64,000 nucleotides of DNA from contig NZ_JALGQH010000022.1 in NCBI RefSeq assembly GCF_022810305.1, positions 1 through 64,000 of the forward strand, in the 5' to 3' direction. Origin of the DNA: Rhodococcus sp. ARC_M6 (lineage in GTDB: Bacteria > Actinomycetota > Actinomycetes > Mycobacteriales > Mycobacteriaceae). This document shows, piece by piece, positions 43,756 to 51,791 of this stretch (the first letter of the stretch is position 1; every line of letters begins with the position of its first letter). The translations under genes and the position numbers were made by a program. The notes below the pieces were generated by a model. That model saw only the letters and a program-made list of their open reading frames with translations, searched no databases and had not been told where the DNA came from.

Positions 43756-44976
43756 ATGTCATTCTTCGAGTTTTCGGATCGCACCAAGAAGTATCAGGCC
43801 GAGTTGAACGATTTCATGGACAAGCACGTCTACCCAGCTGAGGCCGTCTACGAAGAGCAGATGCGCGCCGCCGGCAATCCCCATTTCCAGCCGCCGATCA
43901 TCGACGAGCTGAAGAAGGAAGCCAAGGCGCGTGGGCTGTGGAACCTCTTCCATCCCCATCCGGAATGGGGTCCCGGCCTGACCAACCTGGAGTATGCGCC
44001 GCTCGCAGAGATCATGGGCCGCAGCCACCTTGCGTCCGAAGCTACCAACTGCGCTGCCCCTGATACCGGCAACATGGAGGTGCTCACTCTCTTCGGCACG
44101 GACGAGCACAAAGAGAAGTACCTCAAGCCCCTGCTCGACGGTGAAATCCGCTCGGCGTTTGCGATGACCGAGCCCGAGGTGGCAAGTTCGGACGCTACCA
44201 ATATTCAACTCCGCATGGATCGTGACGGTGACGAGTACGTCCTTAACGGACGTAAGTGGTTTGCCTCCAACGCATTGCATCAGAACTGCAAGGTTCTCAT
44301 CGTGATGGGTAAGACCGACGTCAATGCTGCGACGCACCGCCAGCAGTCCATGATGGTGGTTCCGATCGACGCGCCCGGTGTCACCATCCTCCGTAACCTG
44401 CCGGTCTTCGGATATCAGGACCGCGAAGGACACGGCGAGATCACCTTCGAGGACGTACGCGTACCCGCCAAGGACATCCTCGCCGGCGAAGGCGAAGGCT
44501 TTGCCATCAGCCAGGCACGTCTCGGACCCGGTCGCATTCACCATTGCATGCGAGCCATCGGAATGGCCGAGCGCGCACTGGAACTCATGTGCAAGCGCGC
44601 ATCCACTCGCATCACGTTCGGCAGGCCCGTCAGCGACAACGCCAATATTCAGGACTGGATTGCCGAGGCGCGTATCGAGATCGAGATGGTCCGGTTGCTC
44701 ACGCTCAAGGCCGCATACATGATGGACACGGTGGGCAACAAGGAAGCGCGTACCGAAATCGCAGCTATCAAGGTTGCGGCGCCGAACATCGCCCTCAAGA
44801 TCATTGACCGCGCCATCCAGGTCCACGGCGGCGCCGGCGTTACCGACGATTTCCCGCTTGCAATGGCCTACGCGCACATGCGCACGCTTCGTCTGGCCGA
44901 CGGTCCGGACGAGGTGCATAAGCGCGCTATCGCCAAGCAGGAACTGCGCAAGTACCGCGATGTCAAGGCGAACTGA
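43756..44976 (+). CDS. ACAD11/LvaC-type acyl-CoA dehydrogenase
   Basis: The product has 406 residues; AGGAG precedes the ATG. It has features I associate specifically with the C-terminal half of mammalian ACAD11: [62 protein letters not shown] and [14 protein letters not shown]11 and Pseudomonas LvaC act on 4-phosphoacyl-CoA made by a partner kinase and isomerise it toward beta-oxidation rather than simply desaturating. The partner APH-type kinase is encoded two genes downstream (45753). An SDR lies between them, starting 1 bp after this stop. Confidence 0.85.
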   Translation: MSFFEFSDRTKKYQAELNDFMDKHVYPAEAVYEEQMRAAGNPHFQPPIIDELKKEAKARGLWNLFHPHPEWGPGLTNLEYAPLAEIMGRSHLASEATNCAAPDTGNMEVLTLFGTDEHKEKYLKPLLDGEIRSAFAMTEPEVASSDATNIQLRMDRDGDEYVLNGRKWFASNALHQNCKVLIVMGKTDVNAATHRQQSMMVVPIDAPGVTILRNLPVFGYQDREGHGEITFEDVRVPAKDILAGEGEGFAISQARLGPGRIHHCMRAIGMAERALELMCKRASTRITFGRPVSDNANIQDWIAEARIEIEMVRLLTLKAAYMMDTVGNKEARTEIAAIKVAAPNIALKIIDRAIQVHGGAGVTDDFPLAMAYAHMRTLRLADGPDEVHKRAIAKQELRKYRDVKAN

Positions 44977-44977
44977 G

Positions 44978-45760
44978 ATGTCAGGGCTGGATCTCACGGG
45001 TAAGACGGCGATTGTCACCGGTGCCTCGCGGGGCATCGGTCTTGCGACAGCGCAGGCGATTGCCGCGGCCGGCGGAAACGTTGTATTAACTTCGCGCTCA
45101 AAGGAATCCGCCGATACGGCAGCGGCTCAGATCGCTGGCAACGCGATTGGAGTCGGTGCACACGTGACGGATGAGGATGCAGCGCGCCGGTGCGTCGAGT
45201 TGACCATCGAACGTTTCGGAAGTCTCGACATCCTCGTGAACAACGCGGGCACCAATCCGTCGTTCGGACCGATCATCGATCAGGATCACTCGCGCTTCGC
45301 CAAGACCTTCGACGTCAACGTGTGGGCTCCGGTCCTGTGGACAGGCCTTGCTGCGCGAGCATGGATGAGTGAACACGGTGGCGTCGTGGTCAATACGGCG
45401 TCCATCGGCGGCATGGCATTCGAGGCCGGTATCGGTACGTACAACGCGTCGAAGGCTGCTCTCATCCACATCACCAAACAGCTTGCTCTCGAACTGTCTC
45501 CGAAGATCCGGGTCAACGCGGTTGCTCCGGGAGTCGTGCGCACTAAGCTGGCCGAGGCGCTGTGGAAGGAACACGAAGAAGCAGTATCAGCGTCGACAGC
45601 GTTGGGCCGCATCGGCGAGCCGGACGATGTCGCCTCCGCTATCGCGTTCTTGGTTTCCGACGCAGCGGGGTGGATTACCGGTGAGATCATGACTATCGAC
45701 GGTGGTCAGTTGCTCGGTGATGCAAAGCCGTTCAGGCAAGGAGCATCTCTCGGTGGCTAG
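44978..45760 (+). CDS. Short-chain dehydrogenase/reductase 2
   Basis: The product has 260 residues. It has TGASRGIG (cofactor), NNAG, the catalytic serine in NTASIGG, YNASK (YxxxK) and a C-terminal ITGEIMTIDGG. It is a classical SDR of the FabG/3-ketoacyl reductase type. The start lies immediately after the ACAD11-type gene and its end overlaps the APH-type kinase gene by 8 bp, so the three are translated as one block. In the levulinate pathway an SDR (LvaD) interconverts 4-keto- and 4-hydroxyacyl-CoA; this is a candidate for that step. Confidence 0.85.
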   Translation: MSGLDLTGKTAIVTGASRGIGLATAQAIAAAGGNVVLTSRSKESADTAAAQIAGNAIGVGAHVTDEDAARRCVELTIERFGSLDILVNNAGTNPSFGPIIDQDHSRFAKTFDVNVWAPVLWTGLAARAWMSEHGGVVVNTASIGGMAFEAGIGTYNASKAALIHITKQLALELSPKIRVNAVAPGVVRTKLAEALWKEHEEAVSASTALGRIGEPDDVASAIAFLVSDAAGWITGEIMTIDGGQLLGDAKPFRQGASLGG

Positions 45761-46787
45761 TGTCGAAGTAGTGGGGTTGGATCCCGGAGCTGTCACCCAG
45801 TGGATATCGGGATTGGGAATCGACGTCAGCGGCCCGCTGACTTTTGATCGCATTGGTCTGGGACAGTCCAATCTCACCTATCTCGTTCAGGATCAGGGCG
45901 GCGGGAAGTGGGTGCTACGACGCCCACCTCTCGGTCACCTTCTGGCGTCCGCGCACGATGTGGCACGCGAAGCTCGGATCCTGTCCGCATTGGAATCCAC
46001 GGAGGTGCCGTCGCCCCAAGTTTTCGGGTTGACGGAAGACCCGGCAGTTACCGAAGTTCCTTTGCTGCTCATGGAATTTGTCGAGGGCGCGGTAGTGGAC
46101 CGAATGCCCTTGGCAGAAGCGTTGTCGCCCGAGAGGCGCGGGGCAATCGGCATCTCGCTTGCCCAGACTTTGGCCAAAATTCATGCCGTCGACCTGCAGG
46201 CTGCGGGCTTGGACGATTTGGCCAGCCACAAGCCCTATGCGGCCAGGCAATTGAAGCGGTGGGGCGGGCAGTGGGAACAGTCGAAGACTCGGGAGTGCCC
46301 GGATCTCGATGACTTGACCAGGCGCTTGATCGCCGCGCAGCCGCAACACACCGAAACCACGTTGGTGCATGGCGACTTTCACCTGCGCAATGTGATCACA
46401 TCAGTTGACGACGGCTCTGTGGTTGCCGCCCTCGACTGGGAACTATGCACACTCGGTGATCCGCTCGCCGATGTCGGAAGTTTGCTTGCGTACTGGCCGG
46501 CGGCCGGCGAAGATACTGGCGGAGATTTCCCGGCGTCGTCGCTCCCGGGATTCCCGTCGAGAGACGAGATGTCGCAGGTCTATCTCGATGCCACCGGTCG
46601 GGATCCTGCGGCACTGAAGTTCTGGCATACGTTGGGGCTGTGGAAGGTTGCGGTGATCGCCGAGGGCGTGATGCGTCGCGCGCGCGATGAGCCACAGAAT
46701 GCGGCCGAAAGTGGTACACCCACTGTTGAACGTATCGATGCTCTGATTGCCAAGGCCAGAGAAGTTGCAGATCAAGCCGGAATCTGA
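45753..46787 (+). CDS. APH-fold kinase, ACAD10/11 N-terminal or LvaA type
   Basis: The product has 344 residues from a GTG with CAAGGAG about 9 bases upstream. The aminoglycoside-phosphotransferase fold is complete: GLGQSNLTYLV (nucleotide loop), VLRRPPLGHLLASAHDVAREARIL, the catalytic HGDFHLRNV (HGD 206-208, N213) and the metal-binding DWE (228-230, in ALDWELCTLGDPLAD). The SNLTYL and PPLGHLL segments match the N-terminal domain of ACAD10/11, not antibiotic-resistance APHs. The inferred reaction is ATP-dependent phosphorylation of 4-hydroxyacyl-CoA. Antibiotic resistance is unlikely in this context. Confidence 0.82.
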   Translation: MASVEVVGLDPGAVTQWISGLGIDVSGPLTFDRIGLGQSNLTYLVQDQGGGKWVLRRPPLGHLLASAHDVAREARILSALESTEVPSPQVFGLTEDPAVTEVPLLLMEFVEGAVVDRMPLAEALSPERRGAIGISLAQTLAKIHAVDLQAAGLDDLASHKPYAARQLKRWGGQWEQSKTRECPDLDDLTRRLIAAQPQHTETTLVHGDFHLRNVITSVDDGSVVAALDWELCTLGDPLADVGSLLAYWPAAGEDTGGDFPASSLPGFPSRDEMSQVYLDATGRDPAALKFWHTLGLWKVAVIAEGVMRRARDEPQNAAESGTPTVERIDALIAKAREVADQAGI

Positions 46788-46826
46788 CGAGATCGCCGGT
46801 TTCACCACAATGTATTTGGAGGACAA

Positions 46827-47585
46827 GTGAGTCAGGAACGCAGAACGGCGATCGTCACGGGTTCAGCTCGTGGTATCGGTGCGGCAGTGGCAAAGCGTCT
46901 ATCGGCAGACGGGTTTGCCGTTGCAGTACTCGATCTCGACGAAGCAGCGTGCGCGGGCACGGTTGACGCGATCAAGGCTGCGGGCGGTGAAGCGCTGGCC
47001 GTCGGAGCCGATGTATCCGATGAAGCATCGGTGGCCGCCGCGGTCGAAAGGATCGCAACTGAACTCGGTTCGCCCACTGTATTGATCAACAACGCCGGTA
47101 TCACTCGGGACAATCTGCTCTTCAAGATGACCGTTGCCGAGTGGGATTCCGTCATCAATGTTCACCTTCGCGGCGCGTTCTTGATGTCGCGCGCTGTGCA
47201 GAAGTACATGGTGGAAGCCAAGTTCGGCCGTATCGTGAATCTCTCGAGCACGTCGGCACTGGGTAACCGGGGTCAGGTCAACTACTCGGCAGCGAAGGCG
47301 GGCATGCAGGGATTCACCAAAACTTTGGCCTTCGAATTGGGCAAGTTCGGCGTCACGGCCAATTCGATTGCTCCCGGATTTATCGAAACCGAGATGACTG
47401 CGGCAACGGCGGAGCGCATGGGCGTCGGCTTTGAGGATTTCAAAACAGCTGCCGCTTCACAGATTCCGGTCAACCGCGTCGGCCAGCCCGAGGATATCGC
47501 TCACACTGCGTCCTTCTTTGTCAGTGAGGGCGCAGGATTTGTCTCCGGCCAGGTTGTCTACGTTGCCGGTGGGCCCAAGGACTGA
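46827..47585 (+). CDS. Short-chain dehydrogenase/reductase 3 (FabG-like)
   Basis: The product has 252 residues from a GTG preceded by TTGGAGGACAA. It has TGSARGIGAAVA, NNAGITRDNLLFKM, LSSTSALGNRGQVNYSAAKAG (Ser, Tyr and Lys of the catalytic set) and the FabG-like FSPGFIETEM-equivalent IAPGFIETEMT. It is closest in pattern to 3-oxoacyl-ACP/CoA reductases and could serve the 3-hydroxyacyl-CoA step of beta-oxidation. It is 39 bp downstream of the kinase gene in the same operon. Confidence 0.86.
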   Translation: MSQERRTAIVTGSARGIGAAVAKRLSADGFAVAVLDLDEAACAGTVDAIKAAGGEALAVGADVSDEASVAAAVERIATELGSPTVLINNAGITRDNLLFKMTVAEWDSVINVHLRGAFLMSRAVQKYMVEAKFGRIVNLSSTSALGNRGQVNYSAAKAGMQGFTKTLAFELGKFGVTANSIAPGFIETEMTAATAERMGVGFEDFKTAAASQIPVNRVGQPEDIAHTASFFVSEGAGFVSGQVVYVAGGPKD

Positions 47586-47622
47586 GCTTCACCCCCCCAT
47601 CGCTCGAACTGTAGGAGTTTGC

Positions 47623-48816
47623 ATGGCTTTCGATGAAGATGCAGTATCGCGTGATCTTGCCGAAAAGGTGAACACGCTTCTTGCCGATCATGATCCGGCG
47701 AAGACGTCAGTATCGAAGTTCCTCGGCGCACGATTCGACGCCGGATTGGCGTGGGTCCATTTCGCCGAAGGTCAGGGGGGTCTCGGTGTGCCGCAGAGCT
47801 TCCAGCACCGGGTTAACGCTCAATTGGCGGCAGCGGGTGCGCCGGGGCCGGATGTGGGCAAGAACGGCATCGGACTGGGCATGGCAGCGCCCACCATTTC
47901 CGCATTCGGCACGGAGGAGCAGAAGCGGAAGTTCCTGCGCCCCTTGTGGACTTCGGAGACGGTTTACTGCCAACTGTTCAGCGAGCCGGGTGCCGGTTCG
48001 GATCTGGCCGCAGTGGCTACGCGCGCGGTACGCGACGGCGACGACTGGATTGTGAACGGGCAGAAGGTCTGGACGTCGGGCGCTCAGAACGCGCAGTTGG
48101 CAATTCTGGTGGCCCGGACCGATCCGGAGCGTTCCAAACATGCCGGGCTGAGCTACTTCATCTGCGATATGACTGATCCCGGCGTCGACGTCCGTCCACT
48201 ACGTCAGATCACCGGTGAGGCCGAGTTCAACGAGGTATTCCTCACGGACGTACGCATTCCGGATGCCAATCGCCTCGGCGCAGAGGGGCAGGGTTGGAAG
48301 GTCGCTACCACGACGTTGAACAACGAGCGTGTGGCCATCGGATCCGGCGCTCCGCGTGAAGGCGGAATGATCGGCAAGGTTGCGCAGGCTTGGCGAGAGG
48401 AGTCGCAGCTGCGTAACCCGGCGATGCACGACGAGTTGATGCGGCTCTGGACCGAATCCGAAGTTGCCCGTCTGACCGGGGTACGGCTCGGCCAGCAACT
48501 TGCAGCCGGGCAGCCCGGACCGGAGGGCTCCGGCATGAAACTTGCGTTTGCCGGTCTCGCCCAGCAGATTTCGGGCTTCGATCTCGAACTGCACGGTGAA
48601 GCCGGATTGCGTTACGACGACTGGACGCTCCGGCGACCGGATTCCGTGGACTTCACCGGACGTGAACCGGGCTACCGCTACCTTCGAGCCAAGGGTAATT
48701 CGATCGAAGGCGGGACGTCGGAGATCCTTCGCAACGTCATCGCAGAGCGAGTCCTCGGGTTGCCGCCCGAGCATCGCGTCGACAAGGACATCGCCTGGAA
48801 GGACCTACCCCGATGA
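47623..48816 (+). CDS. Acyl-CoA dehydrogenase, large subunit of a probable heteromeric pair
   Basis: The product has 397 residues; TAGGAG precedes the ATG. Motifs are LFSEPGAGSDLAAV, NGQKVWTSGAQ and the C-terminal SIEGGTSEILRNVIAERVLG, in which the glutamate of IEGG occupies the catalytic-base position. The next gene is another acyl-CoA dehydrogenase overlapping by 4 bp. In actinobacteria such pairs form alpha2-beta2 enzymes that act on sterol side chains and other bulky acyl-CoAs. Substrate identity is not shown by the sequence. Confidence 0.86.
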   Translation: MAFDEDAVSRDLAEKVNTLLADHDPAKTSVSKFLGARFDAGLAWVHFAEGQGGLGVPQSFQHRVNAQLAAAGAPGPDVGKNGIGLGMAAPTISAFGTEEQKRKFLRPLWTSETVYCQLFSEPGAGSDLAAVATRAVRDGDDWIVNGQKVWTSGAQNAQLAILVARTDPERSKHAGLSYFICDMTDPGVDVRPLRQITGEAEFNEVFLTDVRIPDANRLGAEGQGWKVATTTLNNERVAIGSGAPREGGMIGKVAQAWREESQLRNPAMHDELMRLWTESEVARLTGVRLGQQLAAGQPGPEGSGMKLAFAGLAQQISGFDLELHGEAGLRYDDWTLRRPDSVDFTGREPGYRYLRAKGNSIEGGTSEILRNVIAERVLGLPPEHRVDKDIAWKDLPR

Positions 48817-49907
48817 GCGCCGATCTGCTGTACACCGAGACCGAACAAGACCTGCGGGCCAGTGTTCGACGCTTGCTGAGCGAACGCGCCGCAGCCGAGA
48901 CTGTGATGACCGCGTACGACGAGGTGCCGGCAGACTTCACCGGTTTGTGGAAATCGCTTGCATCGGAACTCGGGTTGGCGGGATTGCTGATACCCGAGGA
49001 GTTCGGGGGAGCAGGTGCGTCCACCCGTGAGGCTGCGGTGGTGATGGAGGAGATCGGCCGCGCTGTCGCTCCCGTTCCGTTCTTCACCAGCGCAGTGCTG
49101 GCAACGACGGCACTGTTGACAGTCGGTGAGCGAGAAGTACTCGGGCGCTTGGCTTCCGGTGAGTCGACTGCCGCGTTGGTGATCCCACTGTCGACGGCGC
49201 CCGGTACTTTTGTCGCCTCGGTCAGGGCAACGGATTCAGGTCTCGTCGGCCGTGTCACCACGGTTGCCGGTGTTGCCGAGGCCGACGTTCTTGTTGTTCC
49301 GGTATCCGGCGGCGGCGGTCTCGAATTGCATACCGTGCGTATCGCTGATGCGAAAGTGACGTCGGTGTTGTCCTTGGACATGACTCGCCGGCTGGCCGAC
49401 GTCGAGTTTTCCGGAGCGTCGTCGGTGCGGGTGGATGGCGGGAACGCTGTTGGCGCTGTGGAAGAAGCGTTGATCGTTGGAAGCGCGCTACTTGCGTCGG
49501 AGCAGTTCGCGGTTGCTCAGTGGTGCTTGGAGACCACGCTCGCCTATGTGAAGGAGCGCAAGCAGTTCGGTCGAGCGATCGGCTCGTATCAGGCGATCAA
49601 GCACCGTCTGGCGGACTTGTGGCTCGAAGTCAGCTCCGCCGGTGCGGCCGCGCGCTATGCCGCAGACACTTACGCCCGTAGTGACGAGGATTCGGCGGTT
49701 GCCGCAACACTCGCTCAGGCATTCTGCAGTGACGTCGCTGTTCACGCTGCCGAAGAATGTGTGCAGCTCCACGGAGGAATCGGAATGACGTGGGAGTACC
49801 CGGCGCACCTGTACCTCAAGCGCGCCAAGAGTGATCAACTGACGCTGGGTACGGCGTATCAGCATCGGGCGCGGCTGGGTGAACTCGTCGACCTTCCTGT
49901 TTCCTGA
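48813..49907 (+). CDS. Acyl-CoA dehydrogenase, second subunit of a probable heteromeric pair
   Basis: The product has 364 residues; the ATG overlaps the previous stop (ATGA). The N-terminal LGLAGLLIPEEFGGAGAS and the C-terminal RKQFGRAIGSYQAIKHRLADLW and CVQLHGGIGMTWEYPAHLYLKRAKSD are clear. The middle beta-domain is poorly conserved: the usual SEPxAGSD and NGxKxW motifs are missing, and there is no YEGT/EGGT glutamate near the C-terminus. This asymmetry is typical of the non-catalytic or FAD-sharing partner in heteromeric dehydrogenases. Confidence 0.84.
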   Translation: MSADLLYTETEQDLRASVRRLLSERAAAETVMTAYDEVPADFTGLWKSLASELGLAGLLIPEEFGGAGASTREAAVVMEEIGRAVAPVPFFTSAVLATTALLTVGEREVLGRLASGESTAALVIPLSTAPGTFVASVRATDSGLVGRVTTVAGVAEADVLVVPVSGGGGLELHTVRIADAKVTSVLSLDMTRRLADVEFSGASSVRVDGGNAVGAVEEALIVGSALLASEQFAVAQWCLETTLAYVKERKQFGRAIGSYQAIKHRLADLWLEVSSAGAAARYAADTYARSDEDSAVAATLAQAFCSDVAVHAAEECVQLHGGIGMTWEYPAHLYLKRAKSDQLTLGTAYQHRARLGELVDLPVS

Positions 49908-49940
49908 AACGCACAATTACTATCTGAGTGGAGAATTCCT

Positions 49941-50924
49941 GTGAAGGCTTGGCGCATCAACGAACTCGGTGAACCCCGAGATGTACTGAAGCTTGAAGAA
50001 GTGGCAGATCCGACGCCGAAGTCCACCGAGTTGTTGGTGAAACTCCTTGCCGTACCGGCCAACTTCCCCGATGTGCTGATGTGCCGCGGCGAGTACCAGA
50101 TCAAGCCGCCCCTGCCATTCACGCCCGGCGTCGAGATGTGTGGTGAAGTTGTCTCGGTCGGAGAATCCGTCACCAAATTCTCGGTCGGTGATCGAGTGAT
50201 CGGCAACCCGAGTCTGCCGGATGGCGGTTTTGCCGAGTTCTCGATTCTGGACGAAACCAACACGTACCCGGCGCCGGCCGCGCTGGATGACGCCGAAGCG
50301 TCTGCTCTCACCGTCGGCTACCAAACGGCGTGGTTCGCGCTGCACCGTCGTACGCAGTTACTCGAAGGTGAGACTCTCTTGGTGCATGCCGCAGCCGGTG
50401 GTGTGGGAAGTGCTGCCGTCCAGATCGGTAAAGCAGCCGGCGCCAAGGTGATCGGTGTTGTCGGTGGACCGGACAAGGTGGAGTACGCACGCAAGCTGGG
50501 TGCGGATTTGGTTGTCGACCGGCACAGCGAGGATTTTGTCGCAGCGGTGAAAGAATTCACCGGCGGTAAGGGCGCCGACGTGGTGTTCGATCCGGTCGGC
50601 GGAGACGCCTACGCGAAGTCGACCAAGTGCATCGCTTTCGAGGGGCGCATCGTGATCATCGGTTTCGCGGGCGGCACCATTCCGCAACCGGCTCTCAATC
50701 ATGCTCTGATCAAGAACTATTCGATCATCGGTCTGCACTGGGGCCTCTACAAGGCGTACAACCAGCAGGCTATCGACGATTGCCATGTCGAGCTCACCAG
50801 GCTTGCGGATGCCGGATTGATCAAACCGTTGATCGGCGAGCGGTTGCCGTTGTCCGACGTTGCCGAGGGTGTCGGTCGACTCGGGGACGGCACAACCGTC
50901 GGCCGCGTGGTGTTTGTTCCCTGA
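49941..50924 (+). CDS. Zinc-independent quinone oxidoreductase-like MDR protein
   Basis: The product has 327 residues from a GTG (SD GGAG upstream). It has the medium-chain reductase fold without the structural zinc cysteines: TPGVEMCGEVVSVGESV, GDRVIGN, the Rossmann loop HAAAGGVGSAAVQIGKAAGAKVIG and GADVVFDPVGGDAY. This is the QorA/NADPH:quinone reductase group. Many members in catabolic operons reduce enoyl-CoA double bonds. It is 33 bp downstream of the dehydrogenase pair and is followed by a strong hairpin. Confidence 0.84.
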   Translation: MKAWRINELGEPRDVLKLEEVADPTPKSTELLVKLLAVPANFPDVLMCRGEYQIKPPLPFTPGVEMCGEVVSVGESVTKFSVGDRVIGNPSLPDGGFAEFSILDETNTYPAPAALDDAEASALTVGYQTAWFALHRRTQLLEGETLLVHAAAGGVGSAAVQIGKAAGAKVIGVVGGPDKVEYARKLGADLVVDRHSEDFVAAVKEFTGGKGADVVFDPVGGDAYAKSTKCIAFEGRIVIIGFAGGTIPQPALNHALIKNYSIIGLHWGLYKAYNQQAIDDCHVELTRLADAGLIKPLIGERLPLSDVAEGVGRLGDGTTVGRVVFVP

Positions 50925-50928
50925 CTCC

Positions 50929-50976
50929 TGCTGTGCGCCTTTATTACCCGCCCGCGGTTAATAAAGGCGCACAGCA
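50929..50976. terminator. Hairpin with 18-bp perfect arms inside the operon
   Basis: The arms TGCTGTGCGCCTTTATTA (50929-50946) and its exact complement (50959-50976) enclose a GC-rich 12-base loop. It lies between the quinone oxidoreductase and the last SDR. It probably ends most transcripts of the operon, leaving limited read-through into the SDR gene. Confidence 0.75.
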
Positions 50977-50999
50977 CTAGGTTTGAAAGGTTTGATCAG

Positions 51000-51785
51000 A
51001 TGAGCTTGTTGGACGGACTGTTCGACGTCAGTGGCAAGACTGTCGTGGTGACCGGTGGATCACGCGGAATCGGCTACATGATCGCTCGCGGATTTGTCGA
51101 GGGCGGCGCGACAGTCATCATCTCCGCGCGCAAGGCAGAGGCATGTGACAAGGCGGCGCAGGAACTCTCGGAGTTCGGCACCTGCATTTCACATCCGGCC
51201 GATTTGTCGACCGACGAAGGCGTCGCAAGTTTGGCGGCGAAGGTCGCCGAGGTATCGCCGACGCTCGACGTGCTGGTCAATAATGCCGGCGCGACCTGGG
51301 GCGCTCCGGTCGACGATTTTCCGGCCGCCGGGTTCGACAAGATCTTCGATCTCAACGTCAAAGCGATCTTCTTGCTGACGCAGAAGTTGTTGCCGCAGTT
51401 ACGTGCTGCGGCAACAACCGAGGATCCGGCGCGCGTGATCAATATCGGTTCGATCGACGGACTGGTGGTGTCCGGCTCCGAGAACTTCTCTTATGGTGCG
51501 AGTAAAGCTGCCGTGCACATGTTGACCCGGAAGTTGGCGGCAACGCTTGCAGCGGAAAAGATCACGGTCAATGCGATTGCTCCGGGACCTTTTCCGTCGA
51601 AGATGATGGCCTTCCTTCTCGAAGACGAGGAGAGTGCTAAAGCCGTGGCCGCATCGGTTCCGCTCGGGCGTGTGGGTTCGCCGGAAGATGCTGCCGGGCT
51701 GGCGATCTTCCTGTCCTCCCGCGCCGGTGCTTATCTCACCGGCGCGGTGATTCCGCTCGACGGCGGAGTGAGCGGAACCCGCTGA
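51000..51785 (+). CDS. Short-chain dehydrogenase/reductase 4
   Basis: The product has 261 residues; GAAAGG precedes the ATG. Motifs are TGGSRGIGYMIA, NNAGATWGAP, the serine in NIGSIDG, YGASK and LTGAVIPLDGG. The ATWGAP segment after NNAG is found in SDRs related to RhlG and gluconate-5-dehydrogenase-like enzymes. It is separated from the upstream operon by the hairpin at 50929-50976 and may therefore be expressed less. It is convergent with the YhgE/Pip gene, 6 bp apart. Confidence 0.84.
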   Translation: MSLLDGLFDVSGKTVVVTGGSRGIGYMIARGFVEGGATVIISARKAEACDKAAQELSEFGTCISHPADLSTDEGVASLAAKVAEVSPTLDVLVNNAGATWGAPVDDFPAAGFDKIFDLNVKAIFLLTQKLLPQLRAAATTEDPARVINIGSIDGLVVSGSENFSYGASKAAVHMLTRKLAATLAAEKITVNAIAPGPFPSKMMAFLLEDEESAKAVAASVPLGRVGSPEDAAGLAIFLSSRAGAYLTGAVIPLDGGVSGTR

Positions 51786-51791
51786 TCTGAC

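Noticed and set aside
43759-45036. 425-codon minus-strand frame
   Set aside because: It is antisense to the ACAD11-type dehydrogenase and SDR 2 and has no protein-family pattern.
45753-46787. Antibiotic-resistance aminoglycoside phosphotransferase
   Set aside because: The fold is the same, but the sequence pattern and operon context match the ACAD10/11-LvaA kinases of hydroxy-acid catabolism.
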